From contig JAQFVV010000564.1 of assembly GCA_028023455.1 (NCBI GenBank), forward strand, positions 1 through 64,000: DNA of 64,000 nucleotides, in the 5' to 3' direction. Source of the DNA: Epiperipatus broadwayi (taxonomy: Eukaryota > Onychophora > Udeonychophora > Euonychophora > Peripatidae). The notes beneath the pieces were generated by a model. That model saw nothing but the letters and a program-made list of their open reading frames with translations, did no database searches and was not told the DNA's origin. Positions 34,965 to 46,300 of the stretch are shown here, in pieces; position 1 is the stretch's first letter; every line of letters starts with the position of its first letter. A program made the position numbers and the translations under genes.

Positions 34965-36745
34965 ACGTAAGGATAGCGTACATAGGGTTTGAACCTAGAA
35001 AGTTGATATAATTAAAATAAAAAGAAAACTTTTAAAAGGATCTTGTTTTAAGATAAACAGAAAGGTGTCTAAAGCAGATGAGCTATACATGAGTACCTGT
35101 CAGATTTATTGAAATAAAATTAAAAGAGTTTTTATTTTTGAGGAATTAATTTATTATAATCATTATTTGTCAAGTTTGTTTTTTTGTCATTTCGTTTTAA
35201 AAGAAAAGGGATGTTCGAAAAAATTAGAAAATTTATTAAATCATTTTGAAAAAGGGGGAAAAAAATAAGTAAATTAATTAATATGTAATAGGTAAAAAAA
35301 TCCAAGGATCTAAGATATTTTGAATGGGGGCAATTAGTAGAGTAAATTTAGAGAAGTTGAAAAATAAGCAGGTGTATGTTGGTAAAGTCTAGATAACAAT
35401 CAAATTTAGAAGCAGAGGTGATAAAAAGTGTACACTGCTATTGTACTACTTAGACTTCTGACTCGGCTAAAAAATATGTAAGAAAATGAAAACTAAATTA
35501 AATTCCCAGTGGTGCAAATGTCACAGAAACTATTAAATAAAGGGATCCTTGATTAGCAAATAAGAACTAATGACTTATGAGTGCATGATAGAGATTGGAG
35601 AAAATTCAAGGTGTCATGGCGAAAGGGAGAGAAGAAAAGGCGAGACGGAACCAAAAGGAACTAAATTGAAAGTTGTTGAAGGCAAATAAGTTGAATTAGG
35701 AAGTATTATTAATTTTTTTGGGCTGATTAAGTACTTGGACTTCCTAACCTACACTTTGTAATATCGTAGCCAATGGTTGCTGAATCCAAAATTCGGCTTG
35801 GGGAACCTTGACCTGGCACTGCTGATCGTCCTAGAATGCTCTCAACCTCGGAGAAAATGAATCAAGGACACAACACCCTGGAAGCCTCACCCAGAACCGA
35901 CATGCGGAATTAATAAAATATGCTCAGGATCCCATTACAGTATTCTCGTCCCACAGGTAGTTATTTTTAACATTTGCTTACACATTCATGCACCAGATAA
36001 ATACTTTAAAGTGGAGAACGATTTACAAACATTAAGTATAAAATGATTAAATTGTTAATGACAACAACTGCTAAAGAACAACATATAATATGTACAATTA
36101 ATACTCAGAAAGATCTATGTAAGTTAATATTCGCTTGTAATTGTGTTATCTAGACTTATTAAATTATATATCTGATAATAATTTTATTTACCAAATTACA
36201 AATAAATCATTCACTTAATTAATGTTTCTTTTATTGATCGTTGAATTTAAATTATTTAACAATTTGATGAGTGGAGTGATCTATTTTTATATAATTTGAA
36301 TGGGTGCATTTAATATGTTAGTTAAGCGTTAAGTATATTTATAGCATTTATAATTGTCGTACCATTCTTAGGTTAAGGTTAAGTTTTGGGAGATTTATTC
36401 TGGGGGATATAGGGGCCTAAATGATAAAGCATTCAATAGTGTGTTAAGAGTAATGGGATATAGTTGGAAATAGTGGCTTGTTCATTTCTTGTGTCCGCTG
36501 AGTGTGGATGTTCTGGATATAGTTGGTGAGGGAGCTGGGAGCTTGAAAAGGTTTCCTGGCGCCTATTACTCGGATTCAATCTGAATCTAGGTATGAAACA
36601 AATAAAACGAGTGTATATGTGTTTGAAACTATTTTACAAAACATTATGTAACCGGAGAAGAAAAGGGGTTAAAAGGATCAATAGAAAGCCAGAAGGAGAA
36701 CTAGTGTCCGCAGATATATAGACGAGGGTTCGGGTTACAACACAT
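34965..36745. other. Non-homologous 1.8-kb segment inside family F copy 1 (insertion or capture)
   Basis: Absent from copy 2. The core sequence TTTACAC|ATTAAACG is broken here, reading TTTACAC on the left and ACAACAC|ATTAAACG on the right, so any target duplication is about 4 bp (ACAC). It is GC-raised at 35740-35960 and 36350-36730. Two points look like 5' splice sites (CCCACAG|GTAGTT at ~35957 and AATCTAG|GTATGA at ~36592). No ORF, no TG...CA LTR ends. It could be an insertion of an unknown element or captured host sequence. Confidence 0.45.
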
Positions 36746-37069
36746 TAAACGTAATTCAATGTAAGTTTGAGAATTGTAGAAATATTAACAAAATTTTTTT
36801 GTAAATTTAAAATAAACAGATAAATAAAACACTTTACCCGAATTAACAGTTCAAAAAAGTAACTGTGATGCCGTGGTTAGTAAAATCACAATAGACAGAA
36901 AATTTCCCAAACCTCTCTCCGAATTTTAAATCTTGCAGGTGAAAAAAAAAAAAAATTGACTCTCTGATGGATTAATCACGCCAGTCACTTTGTTGCCATG
37001 CAAAAAACGTCGATGTCTACCAGAAGAGAAATCGGTAAGTCAAATATGTCATCGGTTGAATTATCCGTA

Positions 37070-39215
37070 AGTATCATATTTTGATCAGACTAACTACATT
37101 TTCTTCAACTACTTTAATTATAATAATTTAAATAAAATGCATTGTAAATTCATTATGACATAATTAATTAATCATTTTTTAAAGACATTTTTAATCAAAT
37201 TAAAGTTATTACCCAATTTCTTTCATCTTTTTCTCTCACATATTTTCCAATCCCTTTCAGCACTTCCTCATAAATAAGAATGTTTATCCACTGCAACATT
37301 TTTATCCTGTTAATCTTATTGTCTAACTTTTCTATTCTCATTTAACTCAACACCTTAAAGCCTTTGATTTCACATTTATACTTGCCTAAATTAAAAAATT
37401 AAATAGCCAAAAACTTTCCCAAGTTTTGTGCTACAAGTAAAAAAAAAAACCAAAAATAGTGAACAGATTTATTAGTAGGTAAGACAGATCATTTTATTTT
37501 ATATATGTAAGAGTCAGAGATAAATAACACCATTGCTTCATATCTCTTCCTACTATATTTAAAACTTCTCTAAGAAGACCACTTAATCTTTTCTCAACAA
37601 TAGTGAATAGTTATTTTTTTCATATATTTCTGAGTACTAACTATTATTGATATAGTAATTTAATGTAAATATAATCACTAAATAGATTTTGAAATTAAAC
37701 AGTCATGTTATTTTATTTATTTAAATTGTCATCACTTTGTCATACTGAACAAACAAATGGAATTACACTAAGACAAAACTTTTTCCATATTTTTTTTTTG
37801 TTAAAATTTACATAATTTCTATATTCTATTAAGTTGATTAAAAACAATTTCTCTTCACTCTAAAGAAAATATACTTAACAAAATTTAATAACTACTTCAA
37901 TATTAATATGTTGTGAATTATTTTTCTCCAGTTCCAAGTCATAGAATCAAATCTCTGCTTTCTTGTAATCAGATTTTTTTTTTGTCTAAATTAGATTTTA
38001 TCAACATAAACAAATATTTTTATCATTGATAACTGTCATCAATAATGTGATGTGTAATTAATACTCTGTATAGCTTAAAATGGAGGACTCTGGAATTCAA
38101 GGTCTATGGATTTTGTCACTTCTGGAGTTCCAACTAAATATTAATCTTAATGTGAATTCCTAAACAGTAGTAGAATGGCAGATCTCAAAGTTTAAAGTAT
38201 AAAAATCATGGCTCCATTTCTGTTATTTCCAATACTCAAACTTTATATAAATTCACCAGCAGCAATTCATTCAAATTTTTATTTAAGCTAATTAATAATA
38301 ATAAAAAATCTTAAGCCTTAAACAAGTTTTTATATAATTAAACAAAAAATAAAATAAAAATGCATCTATCAAAAATGGACAATTTTAAACTTTTGTCTAA
38401 TATGGATATAAAAAAATTGAATAAAAAAAAATTTAAATGAAAGGAAATATGGCAAATATAAATCAGCAACAGTGTAGTCTATAATACAAGTCCATGTTCT
38501 CTATATCAACATTAAATACTGACAAAGATGAGAAAAAAAGGAAAATTTTTTCGGGCATCTCATATATTTCAAATCCTAAATTTCTCATAGCCACCACATA
38601 ATTAAATGGGAACATTTATCTAGATTAAAGGTTTCAAACAAATAAATAATATTTTTTATTTTTCAAAAATGCATAAATGATTATTAATAAAACAAATAAT
38701 TGCTAATAACCATTTATTAAATTAGAAATTATATATATTAAAAAAAACAAGGGAAATTTAATTTATCATAACATTTATGATTAAAAAATAATTGAAAAAA
38801 AAAAAGCCCCCAAAACATTTTGCTATTTTGAAGTACCAAACAATAACAAAATAAATGGTTAGAGATAATTATAGTTAATTGCATTGAGAATGTGATATTT
38901 GACACCCAAGTGGCAAGTTGAGTACAATTCCATAAACTAACTGAACTAAAATTTTTAAAAATTTTATTGAGCTGAGAATTTATTTGGACACCTTTAGTTC
39001 TAAGTTGCTATTCCATTACTCTGTTAATCTATATAGAGCAATAATCAAGAATTAATATAATATATTTTTATCACTTGAACAATATTCAATAAACTCAATA
39101 AAATAATGAGTTATATTTTTCTTGTATTATATTGAACATCTGGAAACTATTAATATATCTTTTGCAATTTATCTATATATAAATTCAAGCTGCTTCTAAA
39201 AGTTAAAATATTTTA
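37070..39215. other. AT-rich non-coding stretch
   Basis: No gene or repeat recognised. Confidence 0.5.
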
Positions 39216-39219
39216 AACT

Positions 39220-39835
39220 AACTTACAAAACCCATTCACTAACTAATTTATTCTATTCTTTTTTAAAAGATCTAGTGATATTTATATATTGGAGTATTTT
39301 CATCTTCTAATATTAAGTATAGAATGACTTTAGAAAAATTTAACTTTATTTAAATTTTCCAATTTCATTCAACTGTTAGTAATAGCATACAGGTTAGTAT
39401 ATGCACATTTTAAGTGGTAGTATTCTCTATTCTTTAGGTATTGCTGGCCTGAACAATGACAATACTAGCATGGGAATTGAACTAACCATTATATTCTTGA
39501 ATTTTAAGGTAACATGATGGCTCAGTTGGTTAGATTGTTACCTTAAAATTCAATATTCAAGAATCGAAGGGTTCAAGTTTGATTCACATGCTAATACTGT
39601 CACTGGGTAGGCCAGAAAAATCTGAAGAGGAGAGAATAACATCATCCAAAACATTATGCATATACTAACATGTGTGCTACTACTAATAGGTGAATGTAAT
39701 TGGAAAATGTAAATAAAATTAGTTTTTTCCAATGATATTGAATACTTATAAGATATTAGATGATGGAAATAGTCTACTAAAATAAACATCACCACAAATC
39801 TTCAGAAAAACAGCTAGTGGCAGTTTTGGTTACAC
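39220..39835. repeat. ~610-bp imperfect palindrome (long hairpin) with tRNA-like boxes
   Basis: The arms run from about 39220-39512 and 39536-39835. Pairs that are easy to see include TTGAATTTTAAGGTAAC with GTTACCTTAAAATTCAA at the centre, GCTGGCCTGAACAATGACA with the CACTGGGTAGGCCAG side, GTTAGTATATGCA with TGCATATACTAAC, and CCAATTTCATTCA with TGAATGTAATTGG. The loop holds TGGCTCAGTTGGTTAG, which fits a pol III A box; GGTTCAAGTTTGATTC in the right arm resembles a B box. It may be two head-to-head SINE copies or a foldback MITE. The open frame at 39550-39795 lies in the right arm and is not a gene. Confidence 0.8.
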
Positions 39836-40583
39836 AGTGAAGCCATGAATAATGCTGCATCAAAATATATGACTTCAATTATATGATATCGAATAAAAAA
39901 TATAAACAAATAAAAAACATTAAAATTCATAAATTTAATAATTTTACAATGCATGAGCAATAATTTTTTCAATTCTGAGCAGGATGCATGATTACATTAA
40001 AAAAAAAACAAACATTTACAATATATACTTTACAACATACCTCAAAGCACCATACACTATCATATTTATTAATAAATTTTTTTGGATTATGTTGAAAGGA
40101 CATATCCTTTCCAAATTTCATATGCAGTATTTTGCACAATAAAATATTTTTAAAGCATAATGTTAAAAGTTTTACAAAATTGTAGAACATATTAAAAATT
40201 AATACTGGCTTAAAAACATCAAAATAATTAGAGATCCTAATTTCTTGATGACAAGACTATCATCACATTTCTGTAAAGAAAAAAAAGTTATTGGAAAAAA
40301 AAATTGCCCAGAGTATATATATTTAATTACAATGAAAGTTAGACATTGAATTATTTCTTTATTTAAAAATATGGTAGTTTTTTTATTATTATTTCAATAC
40401 ACTCAATAAAATATGTGAATATGTGTTCCTTCAATTTATTATTATTGAAAAATTTAGTTTATACTATAACCCTTATTTATATCTGGATTCGAAAAAATAA
40501 AAAAAGTGTATGTTATATATTGTACTGATATAAAGGGGTGGGATGCCCGAGAGATAGAGACTATTAATCTTAAGTTAAATTTT

Positions 40584-41755
40584 TTTTTTCTCAGTGATGA
40601 GATGTTTATTCATAAAAAAAACCCCAGATACAATGAAACAAATGAAATTTCAGGAACAAAATGGTAAGAGGGGAAGGATACATGTAAAAAGGGAATGGGA
40701 AGTGGACAGGGGAAATGGTGTGTAGTTCAGGCTGGTTAGAAAAGCACATCTTAGAAAAAGGTAGGAATATGGAAATTTTATGGTGAGCGAGGATGAGCTG
40801 GGTTGGGAGAGATATGAGAAGTACAGTTCTTGCTTCTCCTGCCAGAATTGCACAATGATTCATTCTTGATGTTACTTGATGAACCACTGTCCGAGAAAAA
40901 TTCAACAGAGGAAGGCGAGAGAGTGCGAAGGAAGGAGGGTGACGAGGCCCGGGTTGAAGCCAGAGAATTTTTTGCTGAAAGAATTTTTTTTTTCCTTGTG
41001 TGTTCTGAATGTCTGAGACTTGCCCTTGGTTCAGGAAAAGGATCCATTATGATTTTACCGGGAAGATCAAGGATGGAAATCTGCCTGTCAGAGTTGGTGT
41101 CACTATCTGATGGGTTAGGGTGTGCACGCTTCTGATGTTTCTTGTTAGTGGCGGAAGGGCCAGAGTTGGTAGACTCAGACAGGATGATTTCTGAGTTTGA
41201 ATAAGTGTTCATATCCATTAAGGAAAGAGGGTTCTGTGAGCGAGCTGTAACTGAGAGTGGTGGGCTGCGAGTAAGACCAAAATTATGTGGCCTAGGGGAA
41301 GCTGGAATCTTACTGAAAGGTGAGAGGGTGGCCGAATGCTGAAAGATTGAGTTGAAGTGAGGTGGAGGTGAGCTGAAGGAGGATGTTCATATTTATTGGG
41401 GCTGTGCGGAGCACAGATGTGGTTCAGGCCCTTTTCTTTCTGGCAAGAGTTGCATTTATTTTTTTGAGGGCAGTCCCGATTAAGGTGGTTGCGGTCTTTG
41501 CAGGTGAAACATTGTGGCCTTATCCCCTTAATTGAAATGACCAAAGGTGCTAGTTCAGCTGCTATTGTTGTGGGAATGCTTTCAGGAGAAAGACCTTTTT
41601 TACGGATGAATTGAAATAAGGCTGTGTTGGTGAAAGGATCCCTAAGGAACTCAAATGAGGTAACTTATCCGAATGCCTCGAGATATTTCTGTAGGTGCTG
41701 CCTATGCATACCTATATGGCAGTTTTTGATAAACCCCTTAAGTATGGATGGTAAA
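40584..41755 (-). mobile_element. Poly(A)-tailed retrocopy with ORF1-type protein only
   Basis: Flanked by a perfect 19-bp duplication TAATCTTAAGTTAAATTTT (40565-40583 and 41756-41774). The minus-strand 3' end has GAATAAA, about 17 nt, then an A run, so it arose by reverse transcription of a polyadenylated RNA. It is clearly GC-richer than its surroundings. After the ORF only ~200 nt of 3' untranslated sequence precede the poly(A), with no RT. It is therefore a non-autonomous gag/ORF1-only element, or a processed copy of a host gene derived from such an ORF. It sits inside repeat family 1 copy C. Confidence 0.9.
40775..41752 (-). pseudogene. ORF1/gag-like RNA-binding protein (RRM-like fold, CCHC knuckle, Ser-rich tail)
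   Basis: Reading leftward from ~41740: FIKNCHIGMHRQHLQKYL and, after one in-frame TAA where Glu is expected, VTSFEFLRDPFTNTALFQF, which has the spacing of an RRM beta-alpha-beta unit. Next comes GIRPQCFTCKDRNHLNRDCP, a C-x2-C-x4-H-x4-C zinc knuckle, then CNSCQKEKGLNHIC, a second Cys/His cluster. A frameshift near 41310 moves into a Ser/Pro/basic tail ending at ~40778. RRM plus CCHC is typical of ORF1 of Jockey/I/L1-type LINEs. The 5' end is truncated at the insertion boundary. Only one stop and one frameshift, so it is comparatively young. Confidence 0.75.
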
Positions 41756-43334
41756 TAATCTTAAGTTAAATTTTATAATAAATTAGGTTAACTTGTTTAA
41801 AATTAAGACTACTTTATATGTGTTGGCTGAACTTCCTAATTTATACCCATACAATAATTTGGTAACTTGGTTAATACGAATTAGCTCCCAAAAGGCAAGA
41901 TAAATATGAGATAATATGAACATTAACCAAGTTATATCCCTTAGATGTTGTTTATAATGGTAGCATTGGTAAATTGAACAAATAATATCCTGGACAAATA
42001 GCATAATATAGTACCAAAAATAATATATTTATTATTATTAAAACAATGTTTTAAAATAGGTAAAATAATATTTTATATGACTATTTGTATAAGGTGTTTA
42101 AACCTGTAGTGATGTAAAACAACAGACCTATATCGATAACTAGAAGAAAATATATATATTTTAATTAAATCTTAATAAAAGGATATTAAATGAGGACTTG
42201 CACTTATTATAATTTTATAATATAATAGATATAAGAAAATAAGTTGCCCATAAATGCTTGAGTTGATACTAATTTATAATTTGAAATACTGTAATTATTT
42301 TCCCTTAGTTGTGCTTATATATATTTTATCATCCACTCTTAAGAAAAATGAACTAATATAAAATACTTATAAATAAACATTATAAGTTCCAAATAAGAGT
42401 TAGTAATATTTCACAAAGTATCCAATGTAAATAGAGCACAATTATCTGAAAATACGGTTAAAGTTTCCCATTAATAAGTTATATGGCTATATACTAAGAG
42501 TATGGCTATATACTAAGAGCATTTGATGATAATAATCCATTCATATTGCTATTACACATGTATATTCGCAGAATGTGTTGAATATGGTTAAACTACTTTG
42601 GTTATCATAATTTATTTGGTGAAGCAACTATACTTTACCTTTTGTGATATCCGATCTTTCAATACAAGAAAATATGTACAAGCCTAAAAACTATTCATAA
42701 TAAATCCAATTAATAAGCACAAAATACTCAGATATGTAATCAAGATACTGTAATTAAGGTAAATAAAATGAAGTCGATGTTTCTTTATACATAATCCTCT
42801 CATTTTATATGTTAGCATTAATATTTAATTTATTAATATTATTTGACAATATTCCACCATAGACATACACATCTATTTTATTTGAAATTAAATAGATGAC
42901 CATTTAACATTTTCAAATTTGGTCAGTATTAAGGAGTCATTGATATTTTGTTTGTCTGAAAATAGAAGTCTTCTTTTTAAGCAGCCATTCCATGGGGTTT
43001 CTTTACATAAAATTTCCTAGATATATACATTATTCTCCTTACAATGAATAAAAGGTTTGTTAGGAGTTTAATCTTCTTTTGCAATAAAATAAATATATAC
43101 TATAAGAGAATATGACTTTTAAAAAAAATCTATCATTTTTTTTTGTTGAATCACTTGATTTGCTTGTGTTTATCCGTATATATACAATGATTTATATATG
43201 TGAAAGGGTTATTTATTTATTTATTCTTAATATTTCTACGGGAATGTATGTGTACACATATGAATATATACATGTGATGGCTAATACTGAATAAAATGAG
43301 CTAATATTTAATGTACATAAAAAAAATTTTTTTT

Positions 43335-46300
43335 GCTTGTATGAGCCTCTTTAGGTTTGTTGGCCTACTCAGATGGTACAATATACATGCATGTTGAAAA
43401 GTACTACACACTTGCAGTTCAATAAACAATATGTATTCTATTTCTAATCAAAGTTTATCAACAAAATGTGAGTTATTATATCCTAAATACATTTGTGAGG
43501 AGATTTGGATAAAATATAGTGTAGTTTTTGGCTTTACTATATTTGCAGCATTTTATTTTTATAATTAAACCTTTCTTTTATATCATATTTTGATAATTTT
43601 TACATTATTTATTACAAATAAATTTATACATGAAACACATTCCAAAAGATATTGAAGTTCGCAAAATAGAAAAAAATGTATTATAGTGAAATACATAACG
43701 AGAATGAAGGCCTTTTTTATATTCAATGACTATCTTTGCTGAATGTAAAAAAATATTGAACAAATTATTTTAAAATTGAAACAAATTTTTCTTCAGATAT
43801 CATAAAGCAACACAATTCTGATTTTAAATTGTACTTAAATACATAAATGCAAAATAGTGAAGAAAAGTTGAAAACAATAGTAGCATCAAAATACCTGAGC
43901 GTACTGAAGACGCATGTCACACCTATTAGTCAAGAAGGTATTAAAACCATTATTTGAACATCAAATTAGTTACCACATTCAAATAAAAATTAAAAAAAAA
44001 AAAGTTGTAACAGAAAAATCTTTAATGTAATTAATGAACACTATATTTTCATGAACTACACCAATTAAATATAATAATCAATGCAAACATTACACAATTC
44101 ATCTTACTAGCTTCCAAAATATTCACCTTTTTAAAATTACCATTAAAAAAAAAAATGCTAAAAAAAGTTACAATACAAATATTTTACTATATGTTAATTA
44201 ACAAGTGTCAAACTTCTTTCACTTACACTTAATAACATCAACATTAGCTAAATACTTTAATGAGTATTACTAATCATTTATTAGACTGGAGATTATCAAT
44301 ACTTACCCAATCCTTTTTGAAGCCAGAAAAATCAATATAGTTTATGAATTTTATTATTTCATATTAATTTCTTTTTAAAATCTACTGAATTTTCTTTAGT
44401 TTTAGTATTACATTAATTTTTTTTTATCTATACAAGAAAAATTTGCTTTTTGTTGTTTACAAATGGATTTATAATTAGAAAAATGAGGTTTCTTAACTTT
44501 GTTCTTTTAATTTATATTTTCCACAAGGGCTAAATTAAGAATTCTCATTTCTAAAATTGATTAAAGCTATTAGGATGTGAGAAATTATATATGTGAAAAA
44601 GCATTTCATTCAATAACATTATTACAAATTTAAATATGTCAAAACATTAAATGCGACTTTAAAAAGTTTTATTTAAACTTTATTTAAAATAGTATTGCTT
44701 CACAATCTTCTGTAAGTTGACAGCATATACTGAAATACAACATAAACTACACTCAATACATTTATTTGAAATTGAAATAAAATTTGCATTAGAAATACTT
44801 ATATACTTTTATTATTCTTGAAAGAAGAACAAAGTTTCATGTTTGCCATTTTAATAACTTTTTGTAATTAAAAAAATAATAATTAAAGACTATATTTTAA
44901 CAATTTATAAATTAAACTATTTAAAAACTAAATCAAAACAAGAGTTAAATAAAGTTATAGAATAAAAAATAAAATCTGAAATAATTAATTATATATAGCA
45001 ATTAAAATATTTTTATTTAATTATTTATTCATGGTGATTATTCAGTTGAGTATTGAAAAAAAAAAATCAAAGAAAATATAAAATATATAAAATGCAAATA
45101 TGAGTGAAAAATTTTATATTCGGTGATTATAGTAATATTTTTACTTTAAACTATTTCAGATTTAATCCATAGCACCGTTATTCAAAGAAATAATTGACAA
45201 TTATATTTTGATTTTAGTTTTAATAATTTATAATAGAATTTTACTAAAATGCACTCATTTTAATAACAAATTGCAGAAAATAGCAAATGCCAAGGGTCTC
45301 AATAGTACAGAAAAATATAAGCAGATCCCAAACTTTTTTTGATAAAAAAATAATTAATTATAAAAATTATTTTAGTTAAGAAAAGAAAAAATATTTAATA
45401 AATGAATATAATTATAAGCAAAAAGCAATTATTATATCTAAAAAAAAAATCCTTTGAATGTGTTATACAGTTCAGGATATTGCAAATAAAAGCCCTTAAA
45501 TGAATATTATTATAACTAGTCATGTGATGCTTTGTAAATACATTCAAGCAGCCAAGTTGTTTTGCTATTAATTTATAAAACAAGCATTTGTATTAAAGCT
45601 AAAATAAAATCATGCAGGATTGGCCTAGTGTAGTTGAGCCATATGCCTGAACAACTTACTTTCCGTGCAAGGGACAACAACATTCCCTCGAGAGCAATGG
45701 GGTTGTCTACACCTTAGAAAAAAGTTTCTGCTTGGCGGTTCAGCTAGCAAGGGGAATAGAAAAACATGGTCAAGAAAGTTGTTATTATAAATGTTAAAAA
45801 TGAGATGAAGAAAATAATGTTAATTTTTGAAAAAATAAAAAAATTAAACCAAAAAAAGAAAATTGCAGTTAAAAATTGTTTTCTGTCCAAGTCTTATTTA
45901 AAATAAGTTTATTAAAAAGACTTAATATCTCAAAATTTATTTTTTCCACTTTTTAATGATAAAACTTTATATGTTAATAAATACAAATGAATTATTTACT
46001 AATTTAAAAAGTAAAACGTTATTATAATATGCATCACTTCAAAGTTCTAAAAAAAAAAAAAAAAAGTTTAAATCCATGACAATAAAAGTATTAGATACCT
46101 TTTATTATTTTTTCATATCACAATTACTCTTATAATTTGATAATTATAAAAAAAATCCATAAAAAAGGGCAAATAAAAAATGAGAAAACATAATTATGAA
46201 GCACATCATCATTGTTGCAGGGATATAATTTATCAGTACATTAGGGTGAATGGGTTTGAACCTTGTAAATTCTATCTCATTACAATAAAGGGGAATTTTC

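Larger units (their letters stand above)
33937..37061 (-). mobile_element. TIR element family F, copy 1 (~3.1 kb, carries a 1.8-kb foreign segment)
   Basis: The right end (37046-37061) carries the terminal repeat whose outward reading is ATTCAACCGATGACAT. The left end (33937) is a diverged TTCAACGATATATTACCC. TA flanks both ends. Structure from left: a foldback sub-element (33937-34101), a spacer, a satellite-like core (34390-34955), a non-homologous segment (about 34965-36745), one more core unit, and the right-end sequence that matches 49820-50070 in reverse (for example CTCTCTGATGGATTAATCAC). No transposase ORF. A TA target and TIRs suggest Tc1/mariner-type mobilisation, but that is inference. 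Confidence 0.8.
40510..43330. repeat. Dispersed repeat family 1, copy C (diverged, interrupted)
   Basis: The first part (40525-40583) matches 6640-6710 of copy A; after the retroelement (40584-41755) the match resumes. Blocks correspond to copy A at 42100 (GTAGTGATGTAAAAC), 42985-43060 (CCATTCCATGGGG...ATATATACATTATTC) and 43283-43325 (ACTGAATAAAATGAGCTA). It is more diverged than A versus B. The short ORF at 41783-42004 is not conserved. Confidence 0.65.

Noticed and set aside
40606-41135. Overlapping frames of 99, 67 and 101 aa
   Set aside because: Other frames of the GC-rich ORF1 retrocopy and its 3' untranslated part.
46230-46290. SINE-like GGGTTTGAACC block, also near 34995 and 57150
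   Set aside because: Only a short B-box-like word is shared; no A box, tail or flanking duplication.
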